From JBBQUP01 sp038212305 (GTDB taxonomy: Bacteria; Bacteroidota; Bacteroidia; Bacteroidales; Marinilabiliaceae): 46,810 nucleotides of DNA. A program made the position numbers and the translations under genes. The DNA is taken from assembly GCA_038212305.1 (NCBI GenBank), contig JBBQUP010000014.1, forward strand, positions 1 to 46,810. The letters are read 5' to 3'. Below, one piece after another: positions 1 to 8,770 of this stretch (position 1 is its first letter; the number at the start of each line of letters is the position of its first letter). Below the pieces are notes generated by a model, which was not told the DNA's origin, searched no databases, and saw nothing but the letters and a program-made list of their open reading frames with translations.

Positions 1-1
1 A

Positions 2-3000
2 CCAGGTGAAGGATTGATTATTTACCATGTGGATCAAGCTTTTATTGATGCCAAACGAGGATCGAATATTGTTAATGTTGGAACCCATTTAGGCTTGTAC
101 ATAAAAGCTGCAGGGGGAATAATTAATTCATCTAATTGCTCGTTCCCGGGAACTTTATCAAAAACAGATTTTACTGATTTTTCCTTTCCTTCTAGTCTGG
201 CATGGGATGGTAGTTCGACCAATAAATCGGTTACAAATATTATTCAACTGGCAAATGATATAACCTTTGATTTTATGTCTCTACAGGATGGAGCGCCCTT
301 GTCGTTTTCTGTTGCGTCCCCCGATTACCAATCTGTTCAATTGAACTGGTTATCAGCAGTCGAAAATTATCCTGTTTTATTGGTTTATAACACAACGAAT
401 ACGTTTGGCATTCCAGTAAATGGAACAACATATAGTGCAGGTCAAACAATACCTTCGGGCGGAGGAACAGTGCTTTATGCTGGATCGAATTTATCTTTTC
501 TTCATTCTGGATTGACAGAGAAAACGAAGTATTACTACCGACTTTGGTGTGACCGTGGAACTACTTACTCAGTTCCTCTTTCTACAAGTGTTGGCACCTT
601 GGCAGCCCCTGTATCGTCTTTTCCATGGATTGATGATTTTGAAACTGGGTTAAGTAATTGGCGACAACAATCCGTTTCCGGCTCACTTACATGGAGTATT
701 AACACAGGTGGATCGGAGTCTAAAAATCCAGCAATGGCTCATTCTGGAACTTCTAATGCATTGCTCTATTCATCACAAAAAATGGTGACAAAATTAATAT
801 CTCCAGTTTTCAATGCTACAGCAGGACAGGCTATGCGATTAGAGTTTTGTCATGCTCAAGCTAAATGGATAAACGATCAGGATGAGTTACGCGTATATTA
901 TAAAAAGGTTGGTGATATAACTTGGACTGAATTGGCTAATTACCAATCAGATGTTGACGATTGGCGTAAACGAATACTTGATTTTATAGCAACAGGTAAT
1001 TTTGAAATTGCTTTTGAAGGAGCAACAAATTATGGACATGGAGTGGTGCTTGATGATGTAAAACTGTTGTTTCAACCGTGTACAGCACCAACAAATCTTC
1101 CTTCAAACGGAATTTTAGTTGATAAATCAAAAACGTCATTATCAATTGGTTGGGATCAGGGTAATGGAACTCGTAGCTTGGTGGTTTGCCGAAAAGGTAT
1201 CGAAACGTTAGGAATACCTGAATCAGGTTCGAGTTATACTGCGAACACAGTATTTGGGTTGGGCAGTGAGCTTATATCGGGCGAATATGTTGTTTATGAT
1301 GGCATTGGAAATTCTGTTGTAGTAAGTAATTTAACTGTTGGCACTCGCTATGCATTTTCTGTATTTACCTATAACAATTCCGATAATTGTTATCAACCAG
1401 TTCCATATTTGGTATGGTTTTATACAGAATTCGATTCGGTAGATATTACGGTTATATTAAAAGATAAAAATTCTACTCCTTTAGTTTCAGCCGATGTTTG
1501 GGTTGATGGAGTAAAAGGTATTACTGATGTGAATGGCGAAGTTGTCATTCGCTTAGTGTCAGGATTTAGTACTTATGTGCCAATAGTTGTTAAAGCCAAT
1601 GGGTTTGAAAATAAATACTTTAGAATTATCCCTGATAAATCGGAGAGTATTGCATTAGAACTTGATGTGTTTGAGGCAACCAAACCTGTAATTACATCTG
1701 CTCTTTCTAATGGTAAGAACATTACATTAAAATGGAATCCAGTGATAAATGAGAATTTTTCATCCTATGCACCATTTTCGCTTTCAATGCCTAATTGGAC
1801 TATGGTTGATGTGGATGGAGGAGTTACTTATGGATTATTTGGTGCAAGTGTTTCGTTTCCAAACGAAGGTTATACCGGTTCATACATTGTAATGGATGGA
1901 TATGATTCATCATTGTTACAAAATAATATTGAAATTGGAGCTTATGCCAATCGACAATTTTTGGGATGCGCATCTTCAAAAATTGCTCCCAATAGCGATT
2001 GGTTAATATCGCCCGAAATTGAGATTTCTTCATCTACTTGGCTCTCGTTTATGGCTAAGTCATATACAAGTGATTATGGTTTAGAACGAATCAAAGTTTT
2101 AATTTCTGAAAATGGAACAGATATTAATCAGTTTACGACAATTTCAAATGGTAGCTATATCGAAGTTCCAGTAAGCTGGACTCAATGTAAATATGATTTA
2201 AGCAGTTATTTAGGAAAGAAAATACATTTTGCAATTAAATGTGTTTCAAGCGATGCTTATTTATTAATGCTCGATTTAATTCGCATAACTCCTGATGATC
2301 CTGGGAATGGACAACTCCCTGCTTTTATGCCAGTTTTGAAATCATCAGCTGTAAAAGAGCAGATTGTTAATGGATCATTAATGAAATTAAAAAATACAAT
2401 GGTTCAATCAGTTTCAGTTACTTATGAAGTTTATAGGGGAGTTGATTTGGTTGGTTCGAACGATGGATTAAGTCCGTTATCCTTTAACGATGTTGTGTCG
2501 GGATGTCAAGCCTACTCGTATCAGGTTTCTGCCGTTTATTCATCGCCAATTGTTAGCTCTCTTTCCGATGCAAGTGTTGTAAACAGTTGTTATCAAGTGA
2601 AAATAACCGTTTTAAATGGTGCATCACCTGTTATAGGAGCTACAGTAACTTTTAATAGCGTAATACTAACATCCGATGCCAATGGAGAGGTGGTTTATAA
2701 TAATATCGATGGTGGTACTATTGGTAGCTTAAAAGTAACCAAAACAGGGTTTAACGACTATAACCAATCATTTACAGTTAATTCGGCAACCAACATTAAT
2801 GCTCAACTGAGTTTGGCTACTCAGTTACCATTGTCCGATTCAAATATATTATCGGTCACACCTAATCCTTCATCAGGGAAATTCAAAGTTGCCTTACCAT
2901 TAGGCTCGTCGAATTGTAATTATTTTATATATGGTTTAACTGGCAATTTAATTCGGAAAGATTTTTCGGCAACAGCCAATTTTGTTTTGGATATAACTGA

Positions 3001-3076
3001 TTTTTCCAATGGAATTTATTTGCTCAATCTTGAGTTTAATGGTATACAAAAAGTTGTGAAGCTCAAAAAACAATAA
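2..3076 (+). CDS. Secreted M6-type metalloprotease-like protein, C-terminal part, T9SS cargo (5' truncated by window edge)
   Basis: The reading frame is open from base 2 and begins PGEGLIIYHVDQ, the string that follows the catalytic region in M6 (immune inhibitor A-like) peptidases, so the HEXXH zinc site should lie left of the window. The TTG at 14 is not a real start. About 1024 residues are visible. In order they are: end of the peptidase domain (to ~95), a Fn3-like domain (~100-195), a choice-of-anchor J/cleaved-adhesin jelly roll (~205-355), a second Fn3-like domain (~365-475), a carboxypeptidase-regulatory-like domain (~480-555), a second choice-of-anchor J domain (~570-750), another regulatory-like domain (~870-940), and a type A T9SS sorting domain (from VTPNPSSGKF, ~955, to the end). 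The protein is probably exported through the outer membrane and anchored or released at the surface. The protease identity rests on the short N-terminal motif; the T9SS tail is clear. Confidence 0.8.
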   Translation, partial: PGEGLIIYHVDQAFIDAKRGSNIVNVGTHLGLYIKAAGGIINSSNCSFPGTLSKTDFTDFSFPSSLAWDGSSTNKSVTNIIQLANDITFDFMSLQDGAPLSFSVASPDYQSVQLNWLSAVENYPVLLVYNTTNTFGIPVNGTTYSAGQTIPSGGGTVLYAGSNLSFLHSGLTEKTKYYYRLWCDRGTTYSVPLSTSVGTLAAPVSSFPWIDDFETGLSNWRQQSVSGSLTWSINTGGSESKNPAMAHSGTSNALLYSSQKMVTKLISPVFNATAGQAMRLEFCHAQAKWINDQDELRVYYKKVGDITWTELANYQSDVDDWRKRILDFIATGNFEIAFEGATNYGHGVVLDDVKLLFQPCTAPTNLPSNGILVDKSKTSLSIGWDQGNGTRSLVVCRKGIETLGIPESGSSYTANTVFGLGSELISGEYVVYDGIGNSVVVSNLTVGTRYAFSVFTYNNSDNCYQPVPYLVWFYTEFDSVDITVILKDKNSTPLVSADVWVDGVKGITDVNGEVVIRLVSGFSTYVPIVVKANGFENKYFRIIPDKSESIALELDVFEATKPVITSALSNGKNITLKWNPVINENFSSYAPFSLSMPNWTMVDVDGGVTYGLFGASVSFPNEGYTGSYIVMDGYDSSLLQNNIEIGAYANRQFLGCASSKIAPNSDWLISPEIEISSSTWLSFMAKSYTSDYGLERIKVLISENGTDINQFTTISNGSYIEVPVSWTQCKYDLSSYLGKKIHFAIKCVSSDAYLLMLDLIRITPDDPGNGQLPAFMPVLKSSAVKEQIVNGSLMKLKNTMVQSVSVTYEVYRGVDLVGSNDGLSPLSFNDVVSGCQAYSYQVSAVYSSPIVSSLSDASVVNSCYQVKITVLNGASPVIGATVTFNSVILTSDANGEVVYNNIDGGTIGSLKVTKTGFNDYNQSFTVNSATNINAQLSLATQLPLSDSNILSVTPNPSSGKFKVALPLGSSNCNYFIYGLTGNLIRKDFSATANFVLDITDFSNGIYLLNLEFNGIQKVVKLKKQ

Positions 3077-3098
3077 TTTAAAATATTCTTATTTTATT

Positions 3099-3135
3099 AA
3101 GCCCTAGGTAATAATTTGCTTGGGGCTTTTAAATT
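3099..3135 (+). terminator. Rho-independent terminator after the M6-like gene
   Basis: AAGCCC at 3099-3104 pairs with GGGCTT at 3123-3128. Four more pairs (two G-U) extend the stem inward to 3108/3119 around a 10-base loop. T-rich sequence follows. It lies 22 bases after the stop codon. Confidence 0.65.
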
Positions 3136-3208
3136 TGTTTTTTTGCTATTAATTGGACATTGAATAATTAATATCTTAAATTTAATACTATCCGAAATTC
3201 AGAATTAA

Positions 3209-4354
3209 GTGAGTGTTAAAAATCGAAATATTTTTTATGGAGCAATATTATTGTTCATGATCGTTGGGTTTATTTCATGCGATACACAAACCAAAAATAG
3301 CTCCGCAATTATTAGATATAATTGTTCTGATGATTCAATTCTTTTACATGCTGTATTTAATCCCAAGTCTTATGTTGTTTATAGGGCCAATTCGCCTATC
3401 GTAATCGATGGGGTTGACAATGAGAATGATTGGACATTAACGCCTGATGTTGGGTCTTTTTGGGAGTGTCATAATGGCGAAAGTTCAGGAGGTGAAATTC
3501 AAAATCCGGTAAAACTATTATGGGATACGGATTATTTATATGTTTTTTCGAAAATGTATGAGCCACATGTTTGGGTTGATCGTTTAAAAAACGATGGTTT
3601 AGAGTTAAATGATTTATTTCAATTGTTTATCGACTTTAATAATGATGGAGTTAATGTGTTATCAATTGCCATCAATCCAATAAATAATATCAATTCAAAT
3701 TTATATTCAAATCGTGGTTCCGAACAAAGTGATTTCAATAAGGTGTTTATTGATGGAATAATCTCTAAAGTATTGGTTCGAGGAACGATTAATGACCCTT
3801 CGGATATTGATGAATACTGGTGTGTTGAAATGAAAATACCTATTTCAAAAATTAATGAAAAAAGTAAAGGGAAGTCTACTTTGGCACCTGATATTTGGCG
3901 AATTAATTTTTGTAGAACTAAAAATTTTATCACTTCGGTTGAAGGGATTTATAAGCGAACTATTGATAGTAAGTCAGGAATGATTTCAACAGGAACCAAA
4001 CTCGTTTGGGCGCCAATAAATGTTGAGAATCTTTTAATTCCTGAATTATATGGTTTTGTTAAATTCTCTAATAATAAAGCTGGTCGAAATATTGAATCAT
4101 TTGATATTGATATATCCGAGAGACTAAAGTGGGAGTTGAGAACTATTTACTATGCTCAAAAAGTTTATTTCTTTAATAGTAACAAATATGCCTCATCGTT
4201 GCGTAAGTTACAAAAAGATGGGTTATTGATAAAAAAGATGGATTATGAATACCAGTTTAATGTTGATGATAATAAGTATGAGGTAATTGGACATATTGAC
4301 AATGAGAAAGAGTCATGGAAAATTAATGATTTAGGTATTGTAAGTCAGAATTAA
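3209..4354 (+). CDS. CBM9-like (DOMON-type) lipoprotein
   Basis: A 381-residue protein with a GTG start; the next in-frame ATG falls inside the signal peptide. The N-terminus has a hydrophobic stretch ending in the lipobox GFISC-D, so it is a predicted lipoprotein. Residues ~60-280 resemble the carbohydrate-binding family 9-like domain: the entry IVIDGVDNENDW, then VKLLWDTDYLYVFSKMYEP, DLFQLFIDFNNDG and a later VEMKIPIS strand follow the usual order. In Bacteroidota such domains occur in surface glycan-handling and redox proteins. No catalytic residues are recognisable, and the last ~100 residues match nothing I know. It follows the M6-like gene after a terminator, so it is probably transcribed separately. 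The general family is fairly sure; ligand and role are unknown. Confidence 0.7.
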   Translation: MSVKNRNIFYGAILLFMIVGFISCDTQTKNSSAIIRYNCSDDSILLHAVFNPKSYVVYRANSPIVIDGVDNENDWTLTPDVGSFWECHNGESSGGEIQNPVKLLWDTDYLYVFSKMYEPHVWVDRLKNDGLELNDLFQLFIDFNNDGVNVLSIAINPINNINSNLYSNRGSEQSDFNKVFIDGIISKVLVRGTINDPSDIDEYWCVEMKIPISKINEKSKGKSTLAPDIWRINFCRTKNFITSVEGIYKRTIDSKSGMISTGTKLVWAPINVENLLIPELYGFVKFSNNKAGRNIESFDIDISERLKWELRTIYYAQKVYFFNSNKYASSLRKLQKDGLLIKKMDYEYQFNVDDNKYEVIGHIDNEKESWKINDLGIVSQN

Positions 4355-4431
4355 AGCTTAAAACAATTTCGTTTTATTGTTGTTTTATTATTTCTGTAGC
4401 ATTTTTTATAAAAATCAATAAACAAATTAAT

Positions 4432-4935
4432 ATGAGTAATGTAAAAGTAACTTTTGCCGGTAATGCAGTAACTATTGCTGGTAACCCCTTAAAAGTGGGC
4501 GATGTAGCACCTGATTTTACATGTGTTGGACCCGATTTAAAACCAATTTCATTAAGCGATTTTAAAGGTAAAAACATTGTGCTGGCTGTTTATCCTTCAA
4601 TAGATACAGGTATTTGTGCACTTCAAAATAAAAGATTCAATAAAATTGCAACGGAACACAATAATGTTGTGGTGTTAAGTATTTCCCTTGATTTGCCATT
4701 TGCTCAAAAACGTTTTTGTGCCGCCGAAGGATTAAACAATATTCATACTTTATCCGATTATCGCGATCGTGAGTTTGGCTTAAAATATGGTTTTCTTATT
4801 AACGAATTGAAGCTGCTTACAAGAGCGACTGTGGTAATTGATTCGAAAGGGATTATTAGATACCTAGAATATGTTCCCGAAGTTACAACAGAACCTGATT
4901 ACGATAAAGCATTAAGTGCAATTAATGCACTGTAA
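4432..4935 (+). CDS. tpx: Thiol peroxidase Tpx
   Basis: A 167-residue atypical 2-Cys peroxiredoxin of full family length. It reduces H2O2 and alkyl hydroperoxides using thioredoxin. The peroxidatic cysteine is C62 in PSIDTGICA and the resolving cysteine is C96 in FAQKRFCAAEG, matching C61/C95 of the E. coli enzyme. The N-terminal KVGDVAPDF and LSISLDLPFAQKRF segments are diagnostic of Tpx rather than AhpC or Bcp. The protein is cytosolic, with no signal peptide. It is a single-gene unit, closed by a strong terminator just after the stop. The SIDTGIC motif replaces the more common SVDTPVC, which is within family variation. Confidence 0.95.
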   Translation: MSNVKVTFAGNAVTIAGNPLKVGDVAPDFTCVGPDLKPISLSDFKGKNIVLAVYPSIDTGICALQNKRFNKIATEHNNVVVLSISLDLPFAQKRFCAAEGLNNIHTLSDYRDREFGLKYGFLINELKLLTRATVVIDSKGIIRYLEYVPEVTTEPDYDKALSAINAL

Positions 4936-4941
4936 ATGAAT

Positions 4942-4967
4942 AAGGCCGGTTTATGCCGGCTTTTTTG
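4942..4967 (+). terminator. Rho-independent terminator after tpx
   Basis: GCCGG at 4945-4949 pairs with CCGGC at 4956-4960 around the 6-base loop TTTATG. A/T and G-T pairs extend the stem outward. A run of six T follows, starting at 4961. Confidence 0.9.
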
Positions 4968-5007
4968 TTCGGTATTGTTAAGCTGATAATTTTAAAATCC
5001 AGTTGTT

Positions 5008-7293
5008 ATGGCATCCTTTACAAAAGAAGAAGCACTTAATTATCATTCTTCTGGTCGCCCCGGAAAAATAGAGGTTGTTCCAACAAAACCCTATAGTACG
5101 CAATACGATTTATCTCTAGCCTATTCGCCAGGTGTGGCCGAGCCTTGCCTCGAGATTCAGAATAATCCCGATGATGCCTACAAATACACTGCTAAATCGA
5201 ATTTGGTAGCTGTTATTTCAAATGGCACAGCGGTTTTAGGTTTGGGTGATATTGGAGCTTTAGCAGGCAAGCCTGTTATGGAAGGTAAGGGATTGCTTTT
5301 TAAAGTGTTTGCCGATGTGGATGTGTTTGATATTGAGGTCGATCAAAAAGATCCTGAGAAATTTATTGAGGTCGTAAAGGCAATCGCCCCAACGTTTGGA
5401 GGGATTAACCTTGAGGATATTAAAGCGCCTGAGTGTTTTGTGATCGAAGAGCGACTAAAAAAAGAGCTAAACATTCCTGTTTTTCACGACGATCAGCATG
5501 GGACAGCTATTATTTCGGCAGCTGGGTTGCTGAACGCGATAGAAATTACTAAACGCGATTTCGCAACAACAAAAGTGGTGGTGAATGGGGCAGGCGCTTC
5601 GGGTATTATGTGTGCCAAATTGTATATTTCGCTGGGTATTAAACCTGAGAATTTACTCATGTGCGATACGAAAGGTGTCATTACGTCTGATCGTACTGAT
5701 TTGAATATTTACAAGCAACCATTTGCTCACCAATCAAAAATAAAAACGTTGGCAGAGGCTTTGGTTGATGCCGATATGTTTTTGGGATTGTCGAAGGGTG
5801 GAGTAATGTCTCAAGCTATGTTAAAATCAATGGCACCGAATCCTATTGTTTTTGCAATGGCTAATCCCGATCCCGAGATTCTTTACGAAGATGCCATGGC
5901 AGCTCGAAATGACTTGATTTTTGCTACCGGACGAAGTGATTATCCCAATCAAATTAACAATGTTTTAGGGTTTCCTTATATTTTTCGAGGGGCATTGGAT
6001 GTAAGAGCATCTTCTATTAACGAGGAGATGAAAATTGCCGCAGTTTATGCAGTAGCTAATCTGGCCAAGCAAAATGTTCCCGAAAATGTGAATGCAGCCT
6101 ACAAAAGTAAGAACCTTGCTTTTGGCCCAGAATACATCATTCCTAAACCCATCGATCCTCGATTAATTACTGAAGTGGCTCCAGCTGTTGCTAAAGCTGC
6201 CATGGAAACGGGTGTTGCGCGCATAGCCATCAACGATTGGGATGCCTATAAAGTGGAATTAATGAAGCGCATGGGAATATACAACCAACTCATTAACGAT
6301 GTTCATATTCAGGCAAAACAAAATCCCAAACGTATTATTTTTTCAGATGCTGATGATTACCGGGTTTTAAAAGCGGTTCAAGTGATTATTCAGGAGGGAA
6401 TAGCAGAGCCGATTTTATTAGGCGACAAAGAGGAAATTGAGAAAATTGCACTTGAAAACCATTTAGATATTTCCGGAATATTGATTATTGATGTGAATAA
6501 TCATGCCGAAAATGCTAGACGTAAGCGTTTTGCAAAACTTTACTTCGAAAAACGACAGCGTAAAGGAGTAACCGAAGAGGAGGCTTATGCAAAAATGTAT
6601 GATCGAAATTATTTTGGGGTGATGATGGTTGAAACTGGTGAAGCCGATGGTTTACTATCAGGCTTTAATACCAATTACCCCGATACCATTCGACCTGCAT
6701 TGCAAATCATAGGCACAAACAATAGTTTGAATCACATTGCGGGTATGTATATTGTAATGACTAAAAATGGACCATTTTTTTTTAGCGATACTACGGTTAA
6801 TTTCGAGCCTTCGGCACGCACGCTTGCTGATACAACGCTTTTGACTGCCAACGAAGTGCGTAAATTTAATATCGAGCCGGTTATTGCAATGGTATCTTAT
6901 TCAAATTTTGGAAGCGTTCGAAACGAAACTACTCAAAAAGTGAAAGATGCTGTAAGTTATCTACATGCCAATTACCCCGATCTGCTTGTTGATGGCGAAA
7001 TACAAGCCAATTATGCTCTTAATAAAGAGTTGCGTATGAATAAATTCCCCTTCTCAAAACTTAAAAATCGAGAGGTTAATACTATAATTTTCCCCAACCT
7101 TAGTTCTGGGAACATCTCTTACAAATTGATGAACGAAATGGGTAAGTGCGAAGTAATTGGGCCTATTCTATTGGGTATGCGCAAGCCTGTGTATGTGTTG
7201 CAAATGCAGAGCACAGTTCGCGAAATTATTAACATGGCAGCCATTGCTGTTGTTGATGCGCAAAAAGCAACCGATGAGATTGTGAAATTGTAA
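5008..7293 (+). CDS. maeB: NADP-dependent malic enzyme with C-terminal phosphotransacetylase-like domain (MaeB type)
   Basis: A 761-residue protein of the expected MaeB length. It decarboxylates malate to pyruvate and yields NADPH. The malic N-terminal domain (~15-150) has YDLSLAYSPGVAEPC, the lysine motif MEGKGLLFKV, and LEDIKAPECF with FHDDQHGTAI for metal and substrate binding. The Rossmann domain (~165-400) carries the dinucleotide loop VVVNGAGASGIMCAK. Residues ~425-758 form a phosphate acetyl/butyryltransferase-like domain (for example GEADGLLSGFNTNYPDTIRP), which in MaeB enzymes is usually regulatory, sensing acetyl-CoA, rather than catalytic. The gene stands alone. A miniature transposable element lies 32 bases beyond its stop codon. 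Confidence 0.95.
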   Translation: MASFTKEEALNYHSSGRPGKIEVVPTKPYSTQYDLSLAYSPGVAEPCLEIQNNPDDAYKYTAKSNLVAVISNGTAVLGLGDIGALAGKPVMEGKGLLFKVFADVDVFDIEVDQKDPEKFIEVVKAIAPTFGGINLEDIKAPECFVIEERLKKELNIPVFHDDQHGTAIISAAGLLNAIEITKRDFATTKVVVNGAGASGIMCAKLYISLGIKPENLLMCDTKGVITSDRTDLNIYKQPFAHQSKIKTLAEALVDADMFLGLSKGGVMSQAMLKSMAPNPIVFAMANPDPEILYEDAMAARNDLIFATGRSDYPNQINNVLGFPYIFRGALDVRASSINEEMKIAAVYAVANLAKQNVPENVNAAYKSKNLAFGPEYIIPKPIDPRLITEVAPAVAKAAMETGVARIAINDWDAYKVELMKRMGIYNQLINDVHIQAKQNPKRIIFSDADDYRVLKAVQVIIQEGIAEPILLGDKEEIEKIALENHLDISGILIIDVNNHAENARRKRFAKLYFEKRQRKGVTEEEAYAKMYDRNYFGVMMVETGEADGLLSGFNTNYPDTIRPALQIIGTNNSLNHIAGMYIVMTKNGPFFFSDTTVNFEPSARTLADTTLLTANEVRKFNIEPVIAMVSYSNFGSVRNETTQKVKDAVSYLHANYPDLLVDGEIQANYALNKELRMNKFPFSKLKNREVNTIIFPNLSSGNISYKLMNEMGKCEVIGPILLGMRKPVYVLQMQSTVREIINMAAIAVVDAQKATDEIVKL

Positions 7294-7325
7294 ATCAATC
7301 ACCTATATTCTCAATTAGCTAATTA

Positions 7326-7477
7326 GTGCCTGCACGAAAACTACATTTTTCACAGTCTTTGATAAGAAAGCCTCAAAGACAATGCTTTCGAAATTTTGAA
7401 AATCAAGGAGTTCACTTTTGTAAATGACTGTTTTCAAAATGAGAATAACGCCGTATTTGGAGTTATCTTGCAAAGAC
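7326..7477 (+). mobile_element. MITE-like element, copy 1 (152 bp; flanking direct repeats at 7320-7325 and 7478-7483)
   Basis: This non-coding element matches 28548-28698 at about 85-90% identity by eye. The left end GTGCCTGCACGAAAACTAC is an imperfect inverted match to the right end (7459-7477). TAATTA flanks both sides directly. Inside are two hairpins: GTCTTTGA (7355-7362) with TCAAAGAC (7373-7380), and ATTTTGAAAA (7393-7402) with TTTTCAAAAT (7431-7440). It contains no ORF. It sits between maeB and the next gene's promoter. Terminal inverted repeats plus target-site-like duplications fit a non-autonomous transposable element. Confidence 0.75.
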
Positions 7478-7492
7478 TAATTAATAGTTTGT

Positions 7493-7524
7493 TTTGTAAA
7501 TAAAGGGGATTAACCTTACATTTG
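7493..7524 (+). promoter_or_regulatory. Bacteroidota-type promoter for the YghO-like gene
   Basis: A -33-like TTTG (7493-7496) lies 20 bases before TACATTTG (7517-7524), which fits the TAnnTTTG -7 consensus. The ATG at 7555 is 30 bases further on. Confidence 0.6.
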
Positions 7525-7554
7525 CGGTTTATTAACCCCATTAATAAATAATCA

Positions 7555-8673
7555 ATGGCTATTGATATCATAGAGGTTTCGTCGGAAAAGGAGCTAAAGT
7601 TATTTGTTGACCTTCCTTATCAGTTGTATAAGAGCAATAAATTTTGGGTTCCTCCTATGCGTAACGATGAGTTAAAGGCACTGCAGCCTCAAACGAATCC
7701 TGCCATGGAAATTTGTGCATCAAAATTTTGGATCGCATTAAAAGATGGTAAATGTGTTGGGCGAATTGGAGGGATAATTGTTCCGTTATGGAATGAAAAA
7801 ACCAATGAAAAGATAGCTCGATTTTCGCGTCCTGAATTTATTGATGATGAGCAGGTGGCCGATGCATTGCTCGAAACGGTTGGGAATTGGGCTAAAAGTC
7901 AAGGGATGGATGGTTTAATGGGGCCATTAGGTTTTTCAAATCTGGATTCATCCGGATTGCTTATCGAAGGACATGATTGGCTGCAATCGGTTGCTTCGAG
8001 TTATCATTTCGAATATTATCAACATCATTATAATCGTTTAGGCTTTGAGAAAGAGGTTGATTGGATAGAGTTTAGAGTAACTTTCCCCGATGTGATGCCC
8101 GAAAAGTCTTTGAAGGTAGCAGAGTTGATTAAAACTCGCTTTGGATTGAAGGTCTTAAACTTCAAAGCAAATAAGGAGTTGAATCCTTATAAAGAGCAGT
8201 TTTTTGGGTTGTTTAATCAATCGTTTTCAGTCTTATTTGGCACATATGAGTTGCCTGATAAATTGATTCGATTTTATTTCAGTAAGTATTTTCCCATCCT
8301 CAATCCCAAATATGTTAAAATGATTTTGGATAAAGAGGATAAGTTAGCTGGTTTTATGTTTGCTCTGCCATCGTTATCGAAAGCAATGCAAAAAGCTGGT
8401 GGCAAACTGTTGCCTTTTGGTTGGTATCATATTCTGAAAGCCTTAAAGCATCCTGTTGAGATGGATTTAATGCTAACGGGTGTTAAACCCGAATTAGTGA
8501 AAATGGGCGGAGTCTCAATACTGATGAACGAACTTTGGGTGTCGGCTCAAAAAGATGGTGTTAAACAAGTTGAAACGACTGCCATGCTTGAAAATAATCC
8601 AGCAACTCAAATTTGGAAATCATTTGAACATATTCAGCATAAACGTAAACGTTGTTATCGCAAGATGTTTTAG
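7555..8673 (+). CDS. YghO-like GNAT-fold acyltransferase family protein
   Basis: A 372-residue cytosolic protein without membrane segments. It resembles the YghO/GNAT-like proteins often labelled N-acetyltransferase. Visible family-like features are an N-terminal FVDLPYQLYKSNKFWVPP entry, the central LMGPLGFSNLDSSGLLIEGH, and a C-terminal GNAT-like half with YVKMILDKEDKLAGFMFALP and ending NNPATQIWKSFEHIQHKRKR. The acyl donor and substrate are not known for this family, and I see no proof of catalysis. The gene has its own promoter just downstream of the mobile element. A bidirectional terminator separates it from the convergent surface-protein operon. Confidence 0.7.
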   Translation: MAIDIIEVSSEKELKLFVDLPYQLYKSNKFWVPPMRNDELKALQPQTNPAMEICASKFWIALKDGKCVGRIGGIIVPLWNEKTNEKIARFSRPEFIDDEQVADALLETVGNWAKSQGMDGLMGPLGFSNLDSSGLLIEGHDWLQSVASSYHFEYYQHHYNRLGFEKEVDWIEFRVTFPDVMPEKSLKVAELIKTRFGLKVLNFKANKELNPYKEQFFGLFNQSFSVLFGTYELPDKLIRFYFSKYFPILNPKYVKMILDKEDKLAGFMFALPSLSKAMQKAGGKLLPFGWYHILKALKHPVEMDLMLTGVKPELVKMGGVSILMNELWVSAQKDGVKQVETTAMLENNPATQIWKSFEHIQHKRKRCYRKMF

Positions 8674-8684
8674 GTCTAAGACCT
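8672..8684. repeat. Short palindrome shared with the 89-bp repeat family
   Basis: AGGTCTAAGACCT overlaps the last two bases of the stop codon of the preceding gene. The same 13-base palindrome, with a variable centre, ends the two 89-bp repeats at 13741-13753 and 39794-39806. The 89-bp body itself is not present here. Confidence 0.45.
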
Positions 8685-8716
8685 TTGTTATTTTGTTGAT
8701 GAAAAAACAAGACAAA

Positions 8717-8752
8717 AAAATCCAGTAGCACAATTTGCTACTGGATTTTTTG
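8717..8752. terminator. Bidirectional terminator between convergent genes
   Basis: ATCCAGTAGCA (8720-8730) and TGCTACTGGAT (8736-8746) form a perfect 11-bp stem with loop CAATT. An A-run precedes it and a T-run follows, so it can serve both the YghO-like gene and the minus-strand gene ending at 8771. Confidence 0.9.
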
Positions 8753-8770
8753 TTTTTTGGTTTGCACTGA

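Noticed and set aside
14..16. TTG at 14 as a start codon for the first gene
   Set aside because: The frame continues leftward to the window edge as PGEG, which joins a conserved M6-family motif, so this is the interior of a longer gene.
4361..4385. A short AACAAT/ATTGTT hairpin between the CBM9-like gene and tpx
   Set aside because: The stem is only about six A/T-rich pairs, too weak to call a terminator.
7535..7554. A strong Shine-Dalgarno site for the genes downstream of the MITE copies
   Set aside because: None is visible; A/T-rich leaders without a clear ribosome-binding site are normal in Bacteroidota.
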